Source of the DNA: Caenorhabditis remanei
Taxonomy: Eukaryota > Nematoda > Chromadorea > Rhabditida > Rhabditidae
Assembly (NCBI RefSeq): GCF_010183535.1
Contig: NC_071333.1
Location: 14,630,587 to 14,694,586 of the forward strand
Direction of reading: 5' to 3'
Length of the DNA: 64,000 bases
Positions 37,370-60,867 of the stretch are shown piece after piece. The stretch's first letter is position 1, and each line of letters begins with the position of its first letter. A model generated the notes under the pieces. It was given only the letters and a program-made list of their open reading frames with translations, did no database searches and was not told the origin of the DNA. A program made the translations under genes and the position numbers.

Positions 37370-39163
37370 ATTTTTAAGAGGCACTATCTGTAAGAGTGAG
37401 AATGTTTGTGTTGGGTCTTGGCACAGTTGCAAAAAGTTGTTTCAATCTGAACTCTTTTTATAGCATAAGTACCCCTATGGTAGTAATTTACAAAAAATAT
37501 GTCACCAGTACCCTATGACGTCATCCTAGGAAAATATGCCCAATAATTGACTTTTCACCCAAAAATTCAGAAAAATTTCAATTTTCGAGATAACTCTGCG
37601 AAACTTTTGGAAGATGTTAGGAGTGTTTTTGACTACCCCTACACAAATTTTCAGCCCCCCAGACACTCCAGAAACCGTTCAAGTAAATTTCACTTTCATG
37701 TTTTTTCAACTTTTCTCAAAAATTCCCTCTAGAAGCCATAAAATTTTAAATCGTATTCATATTCCCCGCAAAGTGTTCCATTAAATCCAATTAAAATCAT
37801 CAAAAAGTAGGGGGACCATTTTGAGATATGTCGATTTTTTCAAAAAACACATAAGGGTCCCCCCTTATGAAAAAAAATTTTTCACGAAAAATTCGAAAAA
37901 AAAAATTGTTGCGAAAATAATCAGAATATTGATAAAACACATAAAATAAACCAATTCCAACATTTTACACTTCAGAAATTGGTTTGAACAGATTTCGTCT
38001 TTTTCTTTATCAAAATTTTTTCCCATTTTTTGACGTTTTCATCAATAATTTGTACAGAAGCCATGAAATTTCAACTGATGTACTAAATTCCCACAATATT
38101 TAACATTTGATCCAATTAAAATCATCAACAAACAAGGGGACCATTTTGAGATATTTTCATTTATTTCGAAAATCACATAAGGGTCCCCCTCATGGAAAAA
38201 TTTTTTTATCGAAAAAATAATTCGACAGTATTTTGATGCAAAAACGTTCAAAACTTTTATACAAATAATTTTGTAATATTTTAACAAAGCTCTGAACGTT
38301 TTTGAATCAAAATAATGTCGAATTATTTTTTCGATAAAAAATTTTTTCCATGGGGGGGACCCTTATGTGATTTTCGAAATAAATGAAAATATCTCAAAAT
38401 GGTCCCCTTGTTTGTTGATGATTTTAATTGGATCAAATGTTAAATATTGTGGGAATTCAGTACATCAGTTGAAATTTTATGGCTTCTGTACAAATTATTG
38501 ATGAAAACGTCAAAAAATGGGAAAAAATTTTGATAAAGAAAAAGACGAAATCTGTTCAAACCAATTTCTGAAGTGTAAAATGTTGGAATTGGTTTATTTT
38601 ATGTGTTTTATCAATATTCTGATTATTTTCGCAACAATTTTTTTTTTCGAATTTTTCGTGAAAAAATTTTTTTCATAAGGGGGGACCCTTATGTGTTTTT
38701 TGAAAAAATCGACATATCTCAAAATGGTCCCCCTACTTTTTGATGATTTTAATTGGATTTAATAAAACACCTTGCGGGGAACATGAATACGATTTAAAAT
38801 TTTATGGCTTCTAGAGGGAATTTTTGAGAAAAGTTGAAAAAACATGAAAGTGAAATTCACTTGAACTGTTTCTGGGATGTCTGAGCGGCTGAAAATTTGT
38901 GTAGAAGTAGTCAAAAACACTCCTAACATGTACCGAGAGTTTCGAAGAGTTATCTGGAAAATTGAAATTTTTATGAATTTTTGGGTGAAAAGTCGATTAT
39001 TGGGCATATATTCCTATGATGACGTCATAGGGGACTGGCGACATATTTTTTGTAAACCACTACCATAGGGGTACATATACTGTAAAAAGAGTTTGGATTG
39101 AAACAACTTTTTGCAACTGTGCCAAGAGGAATCCTCATCTTACAGACAACGCCTCTTAAATAT
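37370..39163. mobile_element. 1.8 kb fold-back element with internally duplicated arms
   Basis: TTTAAGAGGC near 37372-37381 is mirrored by GCCTCTTAAA at 39151-39160, and the arms pair inward to a centre near 38265. Shared blocks include TCTTGGCACAGTTGCAAAAA, ACCCCTATGGTAGT, TGACGTCAT and long stretches of AT-rich sequence. Each arm also holds a direct duplication: the block CCAATTAAAATCATCAA...GGGGACCATTTTGAGATAT...CACATAAGGGTCCCCC occurs twice per arm (left copies near 37788 and 38111). TA dinucleotides flank both ends, compatible with a TA target duplication of the Tc1/mariner type. No transposase is present, so it is a non-autonomous element. It lies just downstream of the NPR-type receptor gene. 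Confidence 0.82.
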
Positions 39164-42023
39164 ACATTTTGTTGATCGTGGTATGACACCACAATTAACT
39201 AGAATACGGTATTGTTTTACTGCTTTATGTAAATGTGATTGCTGTAGAATTATGTTTCTTGTCTCATTCAATTAGTACAAAATGTAGATTTTGTACGTTT
39301 CAAAATGTGTACGCTGGATTTTGTGTATTTTAACGCATGATATTGTCTAGCCTTTTTCATGTTGCCTTTGAACTCAATGAATTTTTATGTTTTGAAAACA
39401 ATTTACTTTCTTTCTCGGCACCAAAAACAGACAGTCGCTGTTGTGATGATGATGGTTCAAATACTTTCAGTGTAACACTCAGACAAGAGCCACGCGATGT
39501 GTCTCTCATTATTTCTTCAAACAAATCACTACTACCCAGTAAATATGTTACACGACACATTCATCCCAAACAACAATACAACCTATGAATGAATGGGTAC
39601 GTAAGAGGTCAAAACAGTGCGCGGTGGTGGCGATAATTACAGAGCACGAGTCACTCGAACTCGGCAGAGGACAGAGAGCTGGGATGAGCTCATATGAAGT
39701 GCGAACCTGTGAAAGAGGCCTCTTGAGATATGTGAAACCTTTGAGTAGAGATTTGCACAGGTTTGAATTTATGAGTGTTTTTGATCTACCTGGAATATAT
39801 GTTGACTTGACTCATGAAGTCCAACTTTTCATATTCCCACATAAATTTCATTGCAATGTTCCCATGAAGTGCGGGTATGATTACTGCCTACCAAACATGA
39901 CTAATCTTGTGTTCAGGTCTTTGTTAGTCCAAATAGAATTCTAATTTACAGCCTCATTTGCATCTCAATTCCCGTTCTTGCCTTCCTCCCTTTTTTGATT
40001 ACCCCCCCCCCCCCCCCCCCCACTTTTTTTGTCCAATATCAAACAAAAATGGTTCCCATTGTCATAAAAAAACATCTTGTTGTAAGAAATGCAAACTGTC
40101 AGTCCGTTTCGGTTTGACTTCTTCCAATTTTCCGAAAAGCGATTAAGAATTTGATGATGAGGTCGGCAGGTCTTTTGGTAAAAAAGGGAGGAAGAAATAA
40201 GAGAAAGCGGTATGTATATGCATGAGAAATTCCGTTACTCTTCTTGCTGTCACCCGACTGGATCAAGGCGGCAGGTGGCATCGGCACGGCACACCGGTTA
40301 CGGTAGAAGGAAGAGAGAAGACAATAAAATTTTTGGTTTAGGAAACTGTTTTATGATGAACAGAACATTGGTTGGGAAGTGTGAAGTGCGATTCGAATAT
40401 CTGGGATGGTATGCATATGTACTGAATCTGAATTAGTAAAATTGCTCCATTTCATCAGATGACTCAAAAAGATCAGAATTTTTTTTATCAAACTATTAGT
40501 ACTTCCATTTTTCATCTGCTTCAAGGTACCAATGATAGATATGAACTAATGAAATCTGATATTTCTGTTCCGTTGGTCCCCCTTTTCAAGTATTCCCAAT
40601 TGTTGGTTGTTCCACCCAAGTTTACACTTTACAGAATCTAAACCCTTCACAACATAATCGATTTGCCAATTTTGATGACATTTTCGTTTTCCCCCCTTTC
40701 TCGTAACTGCTTCTCTCGATTTTTTATGTATGTCTTCATCTCCTTTTTTCAGAATGATGTCTGCGCAAGTTGAAAAACTGCAGAATCGACGGTGCGTGTG
40801 AGGGTGGTGGTACCTCTCCTTTTCTTTCTTTGATCAACCAAAAAAAAGAAGAAACAAGGAGAAGAAGACATATAAAACCAGTTCGGCTAAATCGTTGGGC
40901 CTCTCCGTGGGTGGTGGAAGAATAAGAAAAAAGCGTGAGGCGTCAGAGACAGGGACTTCTTTTTTCCCTTATACCTGGGGGAGAAATAACGATACATGGG
41001 TGAGTGAAGTGAAACGACACTTTTTTAGGTTCGATCGGAACAATAAAAAGTTAGAGACGGAGGATGAGAAAGATAGTGATGTATTTTTGTTGATGATTGA
41101 CACAGCACTTCCTATTTTCTAGATGGGTACTGTCAGAAGAGAAGGGAAAGCAGGTTGAAAACGCCCTTTTGGGAGAAGACCCACTCTAGAAAGGACAATA
41201 GTTGGATAGGCAAGGGCAATAAAGGAAAGTACATCGCTGGTCCAGATCAAAGTTTAGAACATGGAACTATTTGATTTTCAGGAGTGATGTCGAAAAACGA
41301 AAAACCTGAATTCAGGAGTACTGTATACACAATTCGACAAATTCCAAGCAGAGTGCAAGCAAACTGTTATGATTTCCAAATTCTCGATGTCTGTGTGATA
41401 AACTTGTGTAAAACTGATTTGGAGTTTTTTCGCTGTTTTTATATCACATCTGCACATAAAAAACCATTGAAAAAAGAAGGAAAAAACCGAAATCATACAT
41501 AAAATCCAATACAAAGTGAATTTCTGCCATAATACAAATATATTAATTGCATGTAAACAATTATCCGTTTTGCAAAAGAGAACAATCTTAAAGTTTTGGG
41601 AAGGAGAGAGAGAGAGAGAAAACTGTAGGGGAAATTGTAGGGAGATTTAGGCAGTATCAATTTTTGACCTAGAAAAGAAAGAGCTCTGAAAAGCTATGAA
41701 AAGAAAACATAGAAAACGGGATTGAGTAGAAAAACATGATGACATTAAAAGCTGTATGAGATTAGGCACTAGGTACAGGAAACGTTGATGAAAATGCAAT
41801 ATAGTAAATATCTACCGACTGAAAATTGACACAACACGATAAAACACAATCTTCAGAAGATCTCAGATAAATAACGGGAATGTTGAAGCTTTTGAGGTAT
41901 AAAAATGATAGTGAGTAGTATATTTCTTCTTGGAATGAGGGAGTTGCCCTTATTCCAGAAAGACTTGAGCGAGATCTCCAAAACCAATTCTAAACCGGCA
42001 CCACACCCCTGCTCCATAACAAT
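39164..42023. other. intergenic, convergent 3' flanks of NPR-type gene and nhr-25
   Basis: No exon chain is supported. The plus-strand open frame at 39585-39944 (119 codons) has no splice sites or family features that convince me. The interval holds the C20 tract, pyrimidine-rich sequence and, on the right, probably the nhr-25 3' UTR. Confidence 0.4.
40002..40021. repeat. poly(C)/poly(G) tract of 20
   Basis: Twenty uninterrupted C residues on the plus strand (G20 on the minus strand). Long G tracts fold into G-quadruplexes, and in C. elegans they are deleted in the absence of the DOG-1/FANCJ helicase (established knowledge). The exact length may be affected by sequencing. Confidence 0.9.
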
Positions 42024-52644
<10,621 letters not shown>

Positions 52645-52929
52645 ATGGATCATAACAAGAAGGGATTGGTGATCACTAGCAGTACACATTCGAAATTTTA
52701 TAAATTTATTCTGGGGATCGATGACTTGAAGAAATTCAAAACTCAGATTCTCTCTGGACACGGTCTCCCACAGTTTGAAAAGGATCTTCAAAAACTGTGA
52801 AGCCCATTTTTCAAGTTTTTATTCAATTTTTGATAGTTTTTGCACTGAAACTGCATCATTTTCAGGTTTCTAGACGTTGCAATAGATAAAAATGGTCCAA
52901 TCTATCAGAATTGTATGAAATTAAACTAG
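52645..52929 (+). CDS. possible small two-exon gene, unknown function
   Basis: Exons 52645-52796 and 52866-52929 join in phase to 71 residues (start MDHNKKGLVITSSTHSKFYK, end GPIYQNCMKLN). The first exon frame extends upstream to another ATG at 52600. A splice acceptor (GAGTCAG) lies just before the ATG and could accept a spliced leader. The donor is GTGAAG, weaker than neighbours; the acceptor is ATTTTCAG. Composition looks coding, with no low complexity, and the second exon extends the first naturally (FLDVAIDKNGPIYQN). No signal peptide, membrane segment or known domain is seen. It is convergent with the VWA8 homologue. It may also be a fragment of a lost larger gene. Confidence 0.35.
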
Positions 52930-53587
52930 CTATCTCACGAGGCAAAAAACGTAAATTTTGGTTAGAATCTAACTTTTTGAAACAGACACATTGATTTTTA
53001 GAAATATGAGGTCTTTTCAGGCATTTCATTTGATTATTCTTTTTCCTGGATGACTTCTGACAACTTCAGAGCGTCTTCACATAAATTTCCTGCAATTTTC
53101 GTTTTAAAATGTTTTCTATCAAGAAAGTTATGCTCACTTTTTCGAAAGGCGGATTTCGGGTTTTCATAGGTTTTTCTGTAAAAAACACTTAGTTTCTGAC
53201 CAAAATTCCTGATTTCACACATCACAATGTTTCGCAGCGTGTAAGAGTAAATGAGCCTAGATGAGTTTACCTATGACTGTAATCTGATATCTCTAGCGTA
53301 TCTGATTAAACTTTTGTCGAGTCCTAATCACAACTTTCAATCTAAGCTGTTCGTACTTTTGTATGTGTCTGTGTCACGAGGTTGTCGGATACATACATAA
53401 TCCAATCTGTTTCACGTCCTTGAAAAACCTTACGTCATCGAGAATTGCTTGTAAATGAGAGTGCTGTGTATGTATGTTTTCAAAACATTTGGATATGTTT
53501 ATACTTTTCAAATGACTAATATCAACAGTTCTATGCAAAACATGACTATACAAGAACACAACAATTTGAATTAGAATAATAATAAAA
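52930..53587. other. 3' flank of the VWA8 homologue
   Basis: Short spacer with no supported gene. It should contain the VWA8 3' UTR. No canonical minus-strand AATAAA is obvious close to the stop; a TATAAA variant lies near 53498. Confidence 0.35.
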
Positions 53588-56500
53588 TCATTGGGCAATA
53601 GTAGAAGCAAATATGGTTTCCATGATTTTGGGTAGCTCCGAGGTGTTTTTCAATACGAACGCTTTTCCAACAGGTAGTTCTTTTTGGATTGCACTTGCTT
53701 CGTTGCCAAGATCTCCAATCAGAATCACAAATGAGTTAATGCTCGGATCTTTCTGCATGGCATCTTTGATCTTTTTTGGACTGATACCGTACCTGAAAAA
53801 AATGAATAAAAGTTGAGCGCTAAGAAAAAAGAAATTTGACAAAATACCTTTGCAGATTGGCATCCGACACCAAAATCACCACGTTCTCATCGAAGTCGTC
53901 TTTTTTCACCTTCATCTCTTCAATAGCCCATCGCAAACTTTCCACAGTACTGTCGCCGCTAGAGCAGTACTGAAAAAAACAAAAAATCAATATATTATTA
54001 GGCAGAGGATACTCACTTGAGTGTGAGCAATCATTCGTTTTAGAACGTCCAGACGGTCTTTGTTGTTTTTTGGATGTTGATTTGCTTTGACGAACGGCAC
54101 GTTTGCTGAGTCTCCGGAATGTCCAATAATGTCATACTGTAACAAAATGTGTTGATTTCTTTATTATCAAGATAGACATCAAACCTGCACTTGGTCTGTT
54201 TTCCCATCCAACGCTGTCATGGTCATCAGTGCTGCCTCCAGCGTCTTTCCAAGACGCTGATCGTAACCATTGAATCTATACATGGATCCAGAAACGTCAA
54301 AGCTAATTCTGAGGCGTTTTGGTTTGATTTGTGGTGCTCCTGGATCTGGTACCTTATCAACACGACGTCTATAACAGAAATTGTATTTTAGTTTGCTTCA
54401 TCAACCAACCTATAAATGTTTTGCTCTCCTGTAACACCTTCAATCAATTTCCCGTCATCCAAATCACCGGTTGTTTGATGTTTAGTCCATTCTCTTTCTT
54501 TTTTCTTCGCCTGAATTTAAAAAAAAAATGGTTTAGATATTTTAAATGTCTTGCCTCTAACTGATCAATCACTGCTGACAGTTTTTTCGACGGAACATGC
54601 ACCTTCTTCCAAATTTTTTCATAGCCATCAGCATCATATTCTGACATGTTAATTTCCTGAACACACACATATGATAACATTAAACTGAATCGGTAATTCA
54701 ACATACCCGGAGCTTCTTCGCATACTCGACTTGTGCAATTTCTCTAGCTTTCTTTAAAATGTGGTGCGGAACTTGTTGTTTTGCAAAATCTGGCATCTGG
54801 TGGACATCGTGTCCCGCATCCAACCGGAATGGACCTCCGATTCCACCCATACCCGCAGTGTTGTATCCTCCGGTGCCTCCCATCCACTGATTTCCACCAT
54901 GATGTGGAGCATTGCTTGGGTCAAACCTAAAAATTTTGAAACTAAGAACTTTCAACACTAGTGAGCCACTTACTTTCCAAGTTTTGGTTCATCCAACTTT
55001 TCAAAGTCAACATCATCAGGATTCCTATCAAATTCCATCCGCAGTTTTTCATCTTCCGCTGCTCCAGTCATACGTTTCCAATCGTCAAATGATTTGCCCA
55101 GGGAAGACATTTCTAATTCATACGATCGAATGGAGCCACCATTGATTTCTATTGTAAGAACTTTCTCGTCATCCCACGGTACCAAGTGAAACCGAGTCTT
55201 GGTCATTTCGGCGACCCAGTTCCTGTAATAGCAACGGCCATGGATATCGTTTAAAACAAAAAAGAAAATTAACTTACTCATACATAAAAGTATTCCCATC
55301 GTATGGCACTGGTACGTAACTGACCTTATTCCTAGAGGTGTCAATTGTTTCAAGAAATCCATTTATGTCGTATGGACTGATTTCTGAAAAGATAACTTCA
55401 TTTCATTCGTTTCAAATAAAATTTATAACTCACTATCATGAACATATGCTTTTGGAGTCAGGAAAGCAGGCATTGCTCGGACGATAGTGTCTCCCAAAAA
55501 CGTCACTTCTCTAGACTCGTCGAGTTTTACAAACTTATTCTTGCTGGGGAATGATTCCTTTCGGAACATTGTTTCATTTTCTTTACGTGGAACACCCAGT
55601 ACATTTCCATCCTGAAATTTAAAACTTACACAAATGTTTTTTTTAAGACATGCTCACACTTCTGCCTTGAACATAATAGTATGGATCCGCTACTGATGTC
55701 AATTCATTGTTTCCTTGTTTCGCTTTAATAGTATTCAGTCCGTCTTTCACATCGTTCTCAATTTTTTCAAGTAGCCACTTTCCGTGATCCAATACTAGTT
55801 GGTAATTATCGTTTTCCTGGAAAAAAAGCATTACAGTGTTAATAATTCAGAAATGCGCTCACTGTCGACACAACCGTCCAATTCTGAGGGCCATTTGCAA
55901 AAACTCGTTTGATATTGAAAGGTACGGAGCCATGTTGCACACTGATTTGCTGTTTATCATCGGTGTAGACGAGCATCTGCTGACCTCCGCTGAAATTCAA
56001 AAATATACGAAATAACTCTCAGAAAAGTAACTGCTTACCACTCATACAACAGCGCATGATTGCATTTTTGGTTTGATAGTCTCCACATGTAGTTTGTACC
56101 TGTGATCACTGAAAAATTGATACTTAAACACAATTGTCTTCTGCAACACTTACTGGCTCCAAGTTTTCCGGCGATACTAGTATTATTTTTCACTACAGTA
56201 CACATTTGATCCGGTAAACTGATGATACCAGTGAAATTCGCTTCTTCCTCGTGAACAAGGATGTTATCACCACCAATATAAGCAAGTTTGATTCTTGGCT
56301 GGTACATTTGACTGAATCGTGGAAGAATTTTGTTCAGTTTCAGCTCTTCGACCTGAAAAAGTAATTTGAATGCCGCTAGAAAAGTAATTGTGAATAAAAC
56401 TTACCTCGTTAGAATTCATAAAATCTTTGCAGTGGTATATCATTGGTGGGTTGACACTTGACATCACCAAATCATCATTCACACGGATACCATCGGAGAT

Positions 56501-59500
56501 CATATTTGTTTCGTCTAATGGCACTTTCCAATGGCAATGAAACTCGGAGAATATATTGTTTCTTTGATTATTCTTGTCCATTTTTAATGATCCAGTTGCT
56601 AATCGAACCGGTGGGTCAAACTCTACGGGGACTGGTGCGTTGAACCCATACTCCATCGGAAAATCGATGCTCTTTCTTGACCATTTACCAATATGTTTCA
56701 ATTCTCCAAGTGGAATTCTCTCCATGATAGCAACGCTATCCTTGTTTCGTGACACACCTGAAATATGAAACATTTTTATTTGTCAGATTATCTGCAGTGA
56801 ACAAAATATTTTTTTCTAAAAATTCATTATATAACAGATTAAAACACTCATAATATACAACAAAATAATAATTATGTCAAAAAATGACTAGCCTAGTGGT
56901 ACTCCGTGCTTCTGGAAGACTTCGTGTATGACTGCAATGGTGTCTTCACTGTAAGAATCAAAGTCGAACACGTTGCGGCAAACTTCTGGTAGTGGGTCAT
57001 TTGGGAATTCCTGAAAAAATTTCATGAATAGATTTGATATGAAAAATATATACTCACATTACAGTGTCGTACAATATTGACAAGTTCACGTGTGGAGTAA
57101 GGGTACTGTAACACTCCTTGGTCGGTTTTGTCACGAAGTTCGTTGAAAATAGTGAGCAGTTGATTGAGGACAGCAGCATTCACATTTGGTCCATACTTCC
57201 GAATCATTTCAAATTCACTTGCTCTACCCGGATGATCAATCATGTGGATTGCAAATAAGTCTCCGAGAACCGCAAACAAATTGTTGCCTGGAACACGATA
57301 ATTTTTACTGTACGGCGTAAAATTGCTAATCAACTCACCAAGGAATGGAAAACCTGGTCTGTTAGCCAACATTATGATTCTAAAGTTAGGATGGATTGGG
57401 ACGAGGCGATCATTTCTTTTGTCAGCATCGGTAAATGATGCAGCCGGTCGTAGTGACCTTCCATCTCCAAGCACCAAGTTTCCAGTGTCCAAAAGAGTTT
57501 TCAGAATTGCAATGACGTGAAGAGGAGCTTTATCGGCTTCGTCGATGACCAGAATCTGAAACAAAACGAGTATTGACTCTCATCAGGGATAACTTAATCT
57601 GATTTTTTTTACCTGTCCACTTCTAGCAGCCTTCACTAGCGCACTATCTTCATGTCGAATGATTCCATTCTCAACGACGGTTTGCATTGTCAATGTTTGG
57701 ACAGTCGTGTCTCTAAAAAATGTGTTTTTTTAAACATTCTGCGAGTTACCGTAGTCATACAAACCTATGAAGTTGCATATATTGACGTGGTCGGTTAATC
57801 AGATGGAGGAACCGATCTGTCAGCTTGTTCTTTCCAACTCCCTGGTTTCCAATCAGCAGCAAGTGACTTCCGAGTTTCATATCTCTTGCCATGTCTTCCA
57901 AAACTTCATCGTGTTGTTTGTTATGATGGAACAAAACATTTGGGATCAATGCCTCATCTTCCGGTCTCTCTGTCTCGGCTCGGATCATATCGAGGTACTT
58001 TTGATCTTCTTTGGTACGAATCTTCGTGTCATTGTAGATTTTAGCGGTTTTCATCTCATGCTCAAAAGTTTCCTTGGTGATTTGAGGTAAGAACTTTGAC
58101 AGAGCAGCCTTTTCAACAAGTTCTTGCAAGTGTCCTGGTTGCATCAGGTCTCGCTTCGCAATGTGAATTAGCCGACGGAGGGATAGCGAGGTGGCAGTGT
58201 TTTTGAGCTAAAAAGAAATCAATTGGATTGATGAACGTGGCAACTAATATGAACATACTCCAGAATCCGTGGAATTTTTGATACTTTCCACAAATTCGAT
58301 CAATTTGTTTACAGATTTCGTGTTGTTGCCGTGAGTGATTTGCGAAATGATGTTAGATTGTTCGACGAGGGAGAGGTGGGGTACTGTGAAGAAAGGAAGG
58401 ATTGAGAGCACATTCTCGTTGATCCATTTGTGCTCTTTTGATTGTGACTCTCCAACAAACAGTAGACGGAACGATTCGGGTATTTTGAATACACCGCTGA
58501 AAAAAAAGAATAACTTGGCTACATCATTTTTAGAGAACTAACCGTTGATTCATTGTTGCTTCATCAGCTCCATCTCTCTCCATAATGGCTCCAAACTCAT
58601 TTTCTCCAATTAGACGATTTCCGTTAGGTAGATCAAATCTTCGATGATAAATCAGTTGAGCGAGCGACATCAAAACGCTGGGATGCACCATTTCGACACC
58701 ATCCAATACACAGACATCACCATTTCTAGCTGCACTCACTAAAATCGAATCTTCCCAGACAGTGTCACCATTTTCTTTCATATGTCGGCGTTGGATAAGC
58801 TCTCTAGTATTCATATCCTGATGCAATACCATTGTGACGTAGTTGTAGTTGAGTCTTTGGGAAAGTTCAGCAAGAATCGTTGATTTACCGGAACCTTTCG
58901 GACCAATCAAAACAAAATCTCCTTTTGAGAATGCTGTTGCAAGGTCTGCAATGAGATATTCTTGTTTGTCAGTTGGAATCCATGTTGCTTTGGTTGTGGA
59001 CGGATGAGAGGGTTTTGGTAGGTTCAGTGTCTGTGTAGCTTTAGTGGTTCGAACGGAAATCAATCCATCTTTGATTTTAAGTTTTCTTGTATTCTCATTG
59101 CTTTTCTGAAAATTGTTGAGTGGTATAATAGGGTATCAAGAAATAAAACTCACCAAATCAAATTTGTTTTTAAAAGTCTCAATAAGCTCTTTCTCACTAT
59201 CCGACAACACTTCTTTTGCTGGATAGGTAAAATCCAGAATCTGACCAGCTGAATACCTTGGGTTCACATTCTGCAAGTCAAAATTTACAACAAGATTGTT
59301 ATAATAAAAGCCTTACCCAAATTTTCAAGGTATTTTCCACAACTGACGTCGCAATCCTGGGTCTGGACGTGGTGGCCTCCGAGTTGTATGCATAAACAAC
59401 AGAAATCAAATCATTGAGTTCAGACTCCTTGACCCTCGGTGCCAAACGCTTTGCTTCCTCCAAAAACGTGTTAAAACACAGCTCCTCAATGTTTCTACAT

Positions 59501-60443
59501 TGAAATCTGCTGCGGAATGGTGGATCCAGCGAGTTTCCTGGGAATCGGGGTACAGGAAGACCGAGAGCAATCACATGGAAGTTTTCAGACACTCTTTCCA
59601 TTCCCATTTTCTTTAATGTCGCTTCATCATACTTCTCCTTTAACTCATCGTACTTGTCATGCTTCATCAAGAATCTTCCATCATCCAGCTGCATTTCTCG
59701 GTTTTCCAAAAGGTTATTGAGGATTGGAAGCACATTTCTCTCAGCTCGCTCAACACCGTCGATTACCAAGACTCGTCCTTCCAATGCTGCTCGAACTGCG
59801 CACTGAAACATTGTATTTTCTGGGGTGTATCTAACAGTATAACGTACCAAATCTGTGTAATAAGCTGTTCCATCTCTGATTTCTCTACGTTGCTTGATAT
59901 CAGCTTCAGTAGTGTCTCTGGTGATTGGGAGGTACTCGAATTCTCGATTAGTAGCTTCCTGAAAACAGACAAAGTTGAGTTTGCGAGTTTTGGTGACGTG
60001 GCGATGCCTGCCACTTATTGCAACATCATATGTTTGTTTTAACCGGAAAAAAACTCACCAAATATCTCAACACCAATTCCAATCGGATCTTGCCAGGAAC
60101 TCCTAGCAGAAACACGTCCTGCTTGAGCTGATCTTTTTGAATGAGCCATTTCAAGTGTGGAAGAAAGTCTTGTGGAGGTTGAGACTTCCATCCGTAGAAG
60201 GCGGGGACAAAATCCGTATTCTTCGCTTCCTGCAGTTGGACACTGACGTTTCCGATTGTGAGAGTAGACGGTTTAGAGCTGGTGGATGCTGAAAAATGTT
60301 TTTCTTTTCGAGTTTTCTGCTAGGTTTTGTCTTGAAACGGACCGAGTGCGGTACTTGTAGCACTTTAATTAAATAACTGTACCTGAAGTAGTCAATATTT
60401 TCCTTGCATGTTGTAGGCGAAGGAGTGAAACCCGTGATATCAT
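53588..60443 (-). CDS. VWA8: VWA8 homologue, mitochondrial dynein-like AAA ATPase with VWA domain
   Basis: 27 minus-strand exons join in phase to 1802 residues (human VWA8 is about 1905). Exons from the 5' end: 60383-60443, 60059-60288, 59848-59958, 59317-59802, 59154-59270, 58543-59105, 58259-58496, 57765-58207, 57613-57712, 57339-57555, 57058-57287, 56893-57010, 56405-56757, 56154-56352, 56039-56108, 55863-55989, 55658-55816, 55434-55611, 55278-55383, 54974-55222, 54707-54926, 54555-54656, 54410-54510, 54185-54368, 54017-54136, 53848-53969, 53588-53792. The N-terminus is basic and hydroxylated (MISRVSLLRLQHARK), a mitochondrial presequence. Three AAA-type modules: a degenerate P-loop LGVPGKIR, a good Walker A GPKGSGKST (about 403-411) and GNQGVGKNK (about 722-730), with Walker B ILVIDEADKAP. 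A glycine-rich linker precedes the C-terminal VWA domain with MIDAS FDVSGSMYR (D1617, S1619, S1621). Two introns use GC donors. VWA8 is a matrix-side inner-membrane ATPase (established). Its substrate is not established to my knowledge. Confidence 0.95.
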
Positions 60444-60867
60444 GTGTAGAGACCTGTATTTGTTACCTGGAAACGTTCAAACTTTCTTGACAATACGAAA
60501 CATGAAATAAAAGCAGTCGGAGAACTGAAAAAATGAAAGAAAAAACGGTTTGAATGAGGTAATGTTTATTTTTCATCGATATCAAGCTTGGAGAGTCATA
60601 AGATCTATCTGAGGTTGAGATTTCAAGGACTGTGAGAGCAGTGGGATGTGGTTGGAGGATTTTGAGAAAATTAGTAGCCAATTTAAAGCAAAACTAAGAA
60701 AAACTAGCCGGGAGGAGGAAAATTGAGTATCAAATTAAATTATGTTTTAAAAATACTCTAAGAAAGTACATGTAAGGGTACATTCAATTATTATCAATAC
60801 AATCGGTATCAAGTGAGATAGTGGGAAAAATGGGGGGGGGGGGGGCGGTAGCTAAACAAGAAAATGA
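60444..60867 (-). promoter_or_regulatory. intercistronic region of a likely two-gene operon
   Basis: On the minus strand this interval runs from the stop of the Mff-like gene (60868) to the ATG of VWA8 (60443). An AATAAA lies at 60570-60565. About 100 nt downstream are splice acceptors (TTTCCAG ending 60467; AATACAG ending 60454) just before the VWA8 start, with no matching local donor-exon. A poly(A) signal followed after about 100 nt by a trans-splice site is the hallmark of C. elegans operons (established). Operon status is an inference from spacing. Confidence 0.5.
60832..60845. repeat. poly(G) tract of 14
   Basis: Fourteen uninterrupted G residues lie just past the stop of the Mff-like gene, in its presumed 3' UTR (C14 in the mRNA). 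This is near the length at which G tracts become unstable in worms lacking DOG-1. Confidence 0.85.

Noticed and set aside
39585..39944. 119-codon plus-strand frame
   Set aside because: No recognisable domain, no acceptor or promoter context and no continuation; probably chance in a stretch of higher GC.
59803..59847. Reading through between VWA8 exons 3 and 4 as one exon
   Set aside because: The 45-nt segment stays open, but splicing at GTACGT/TTTCAG restores the conserved VWA8 sequence TAYYTDLCAVRAALEGR, so it is an intron.
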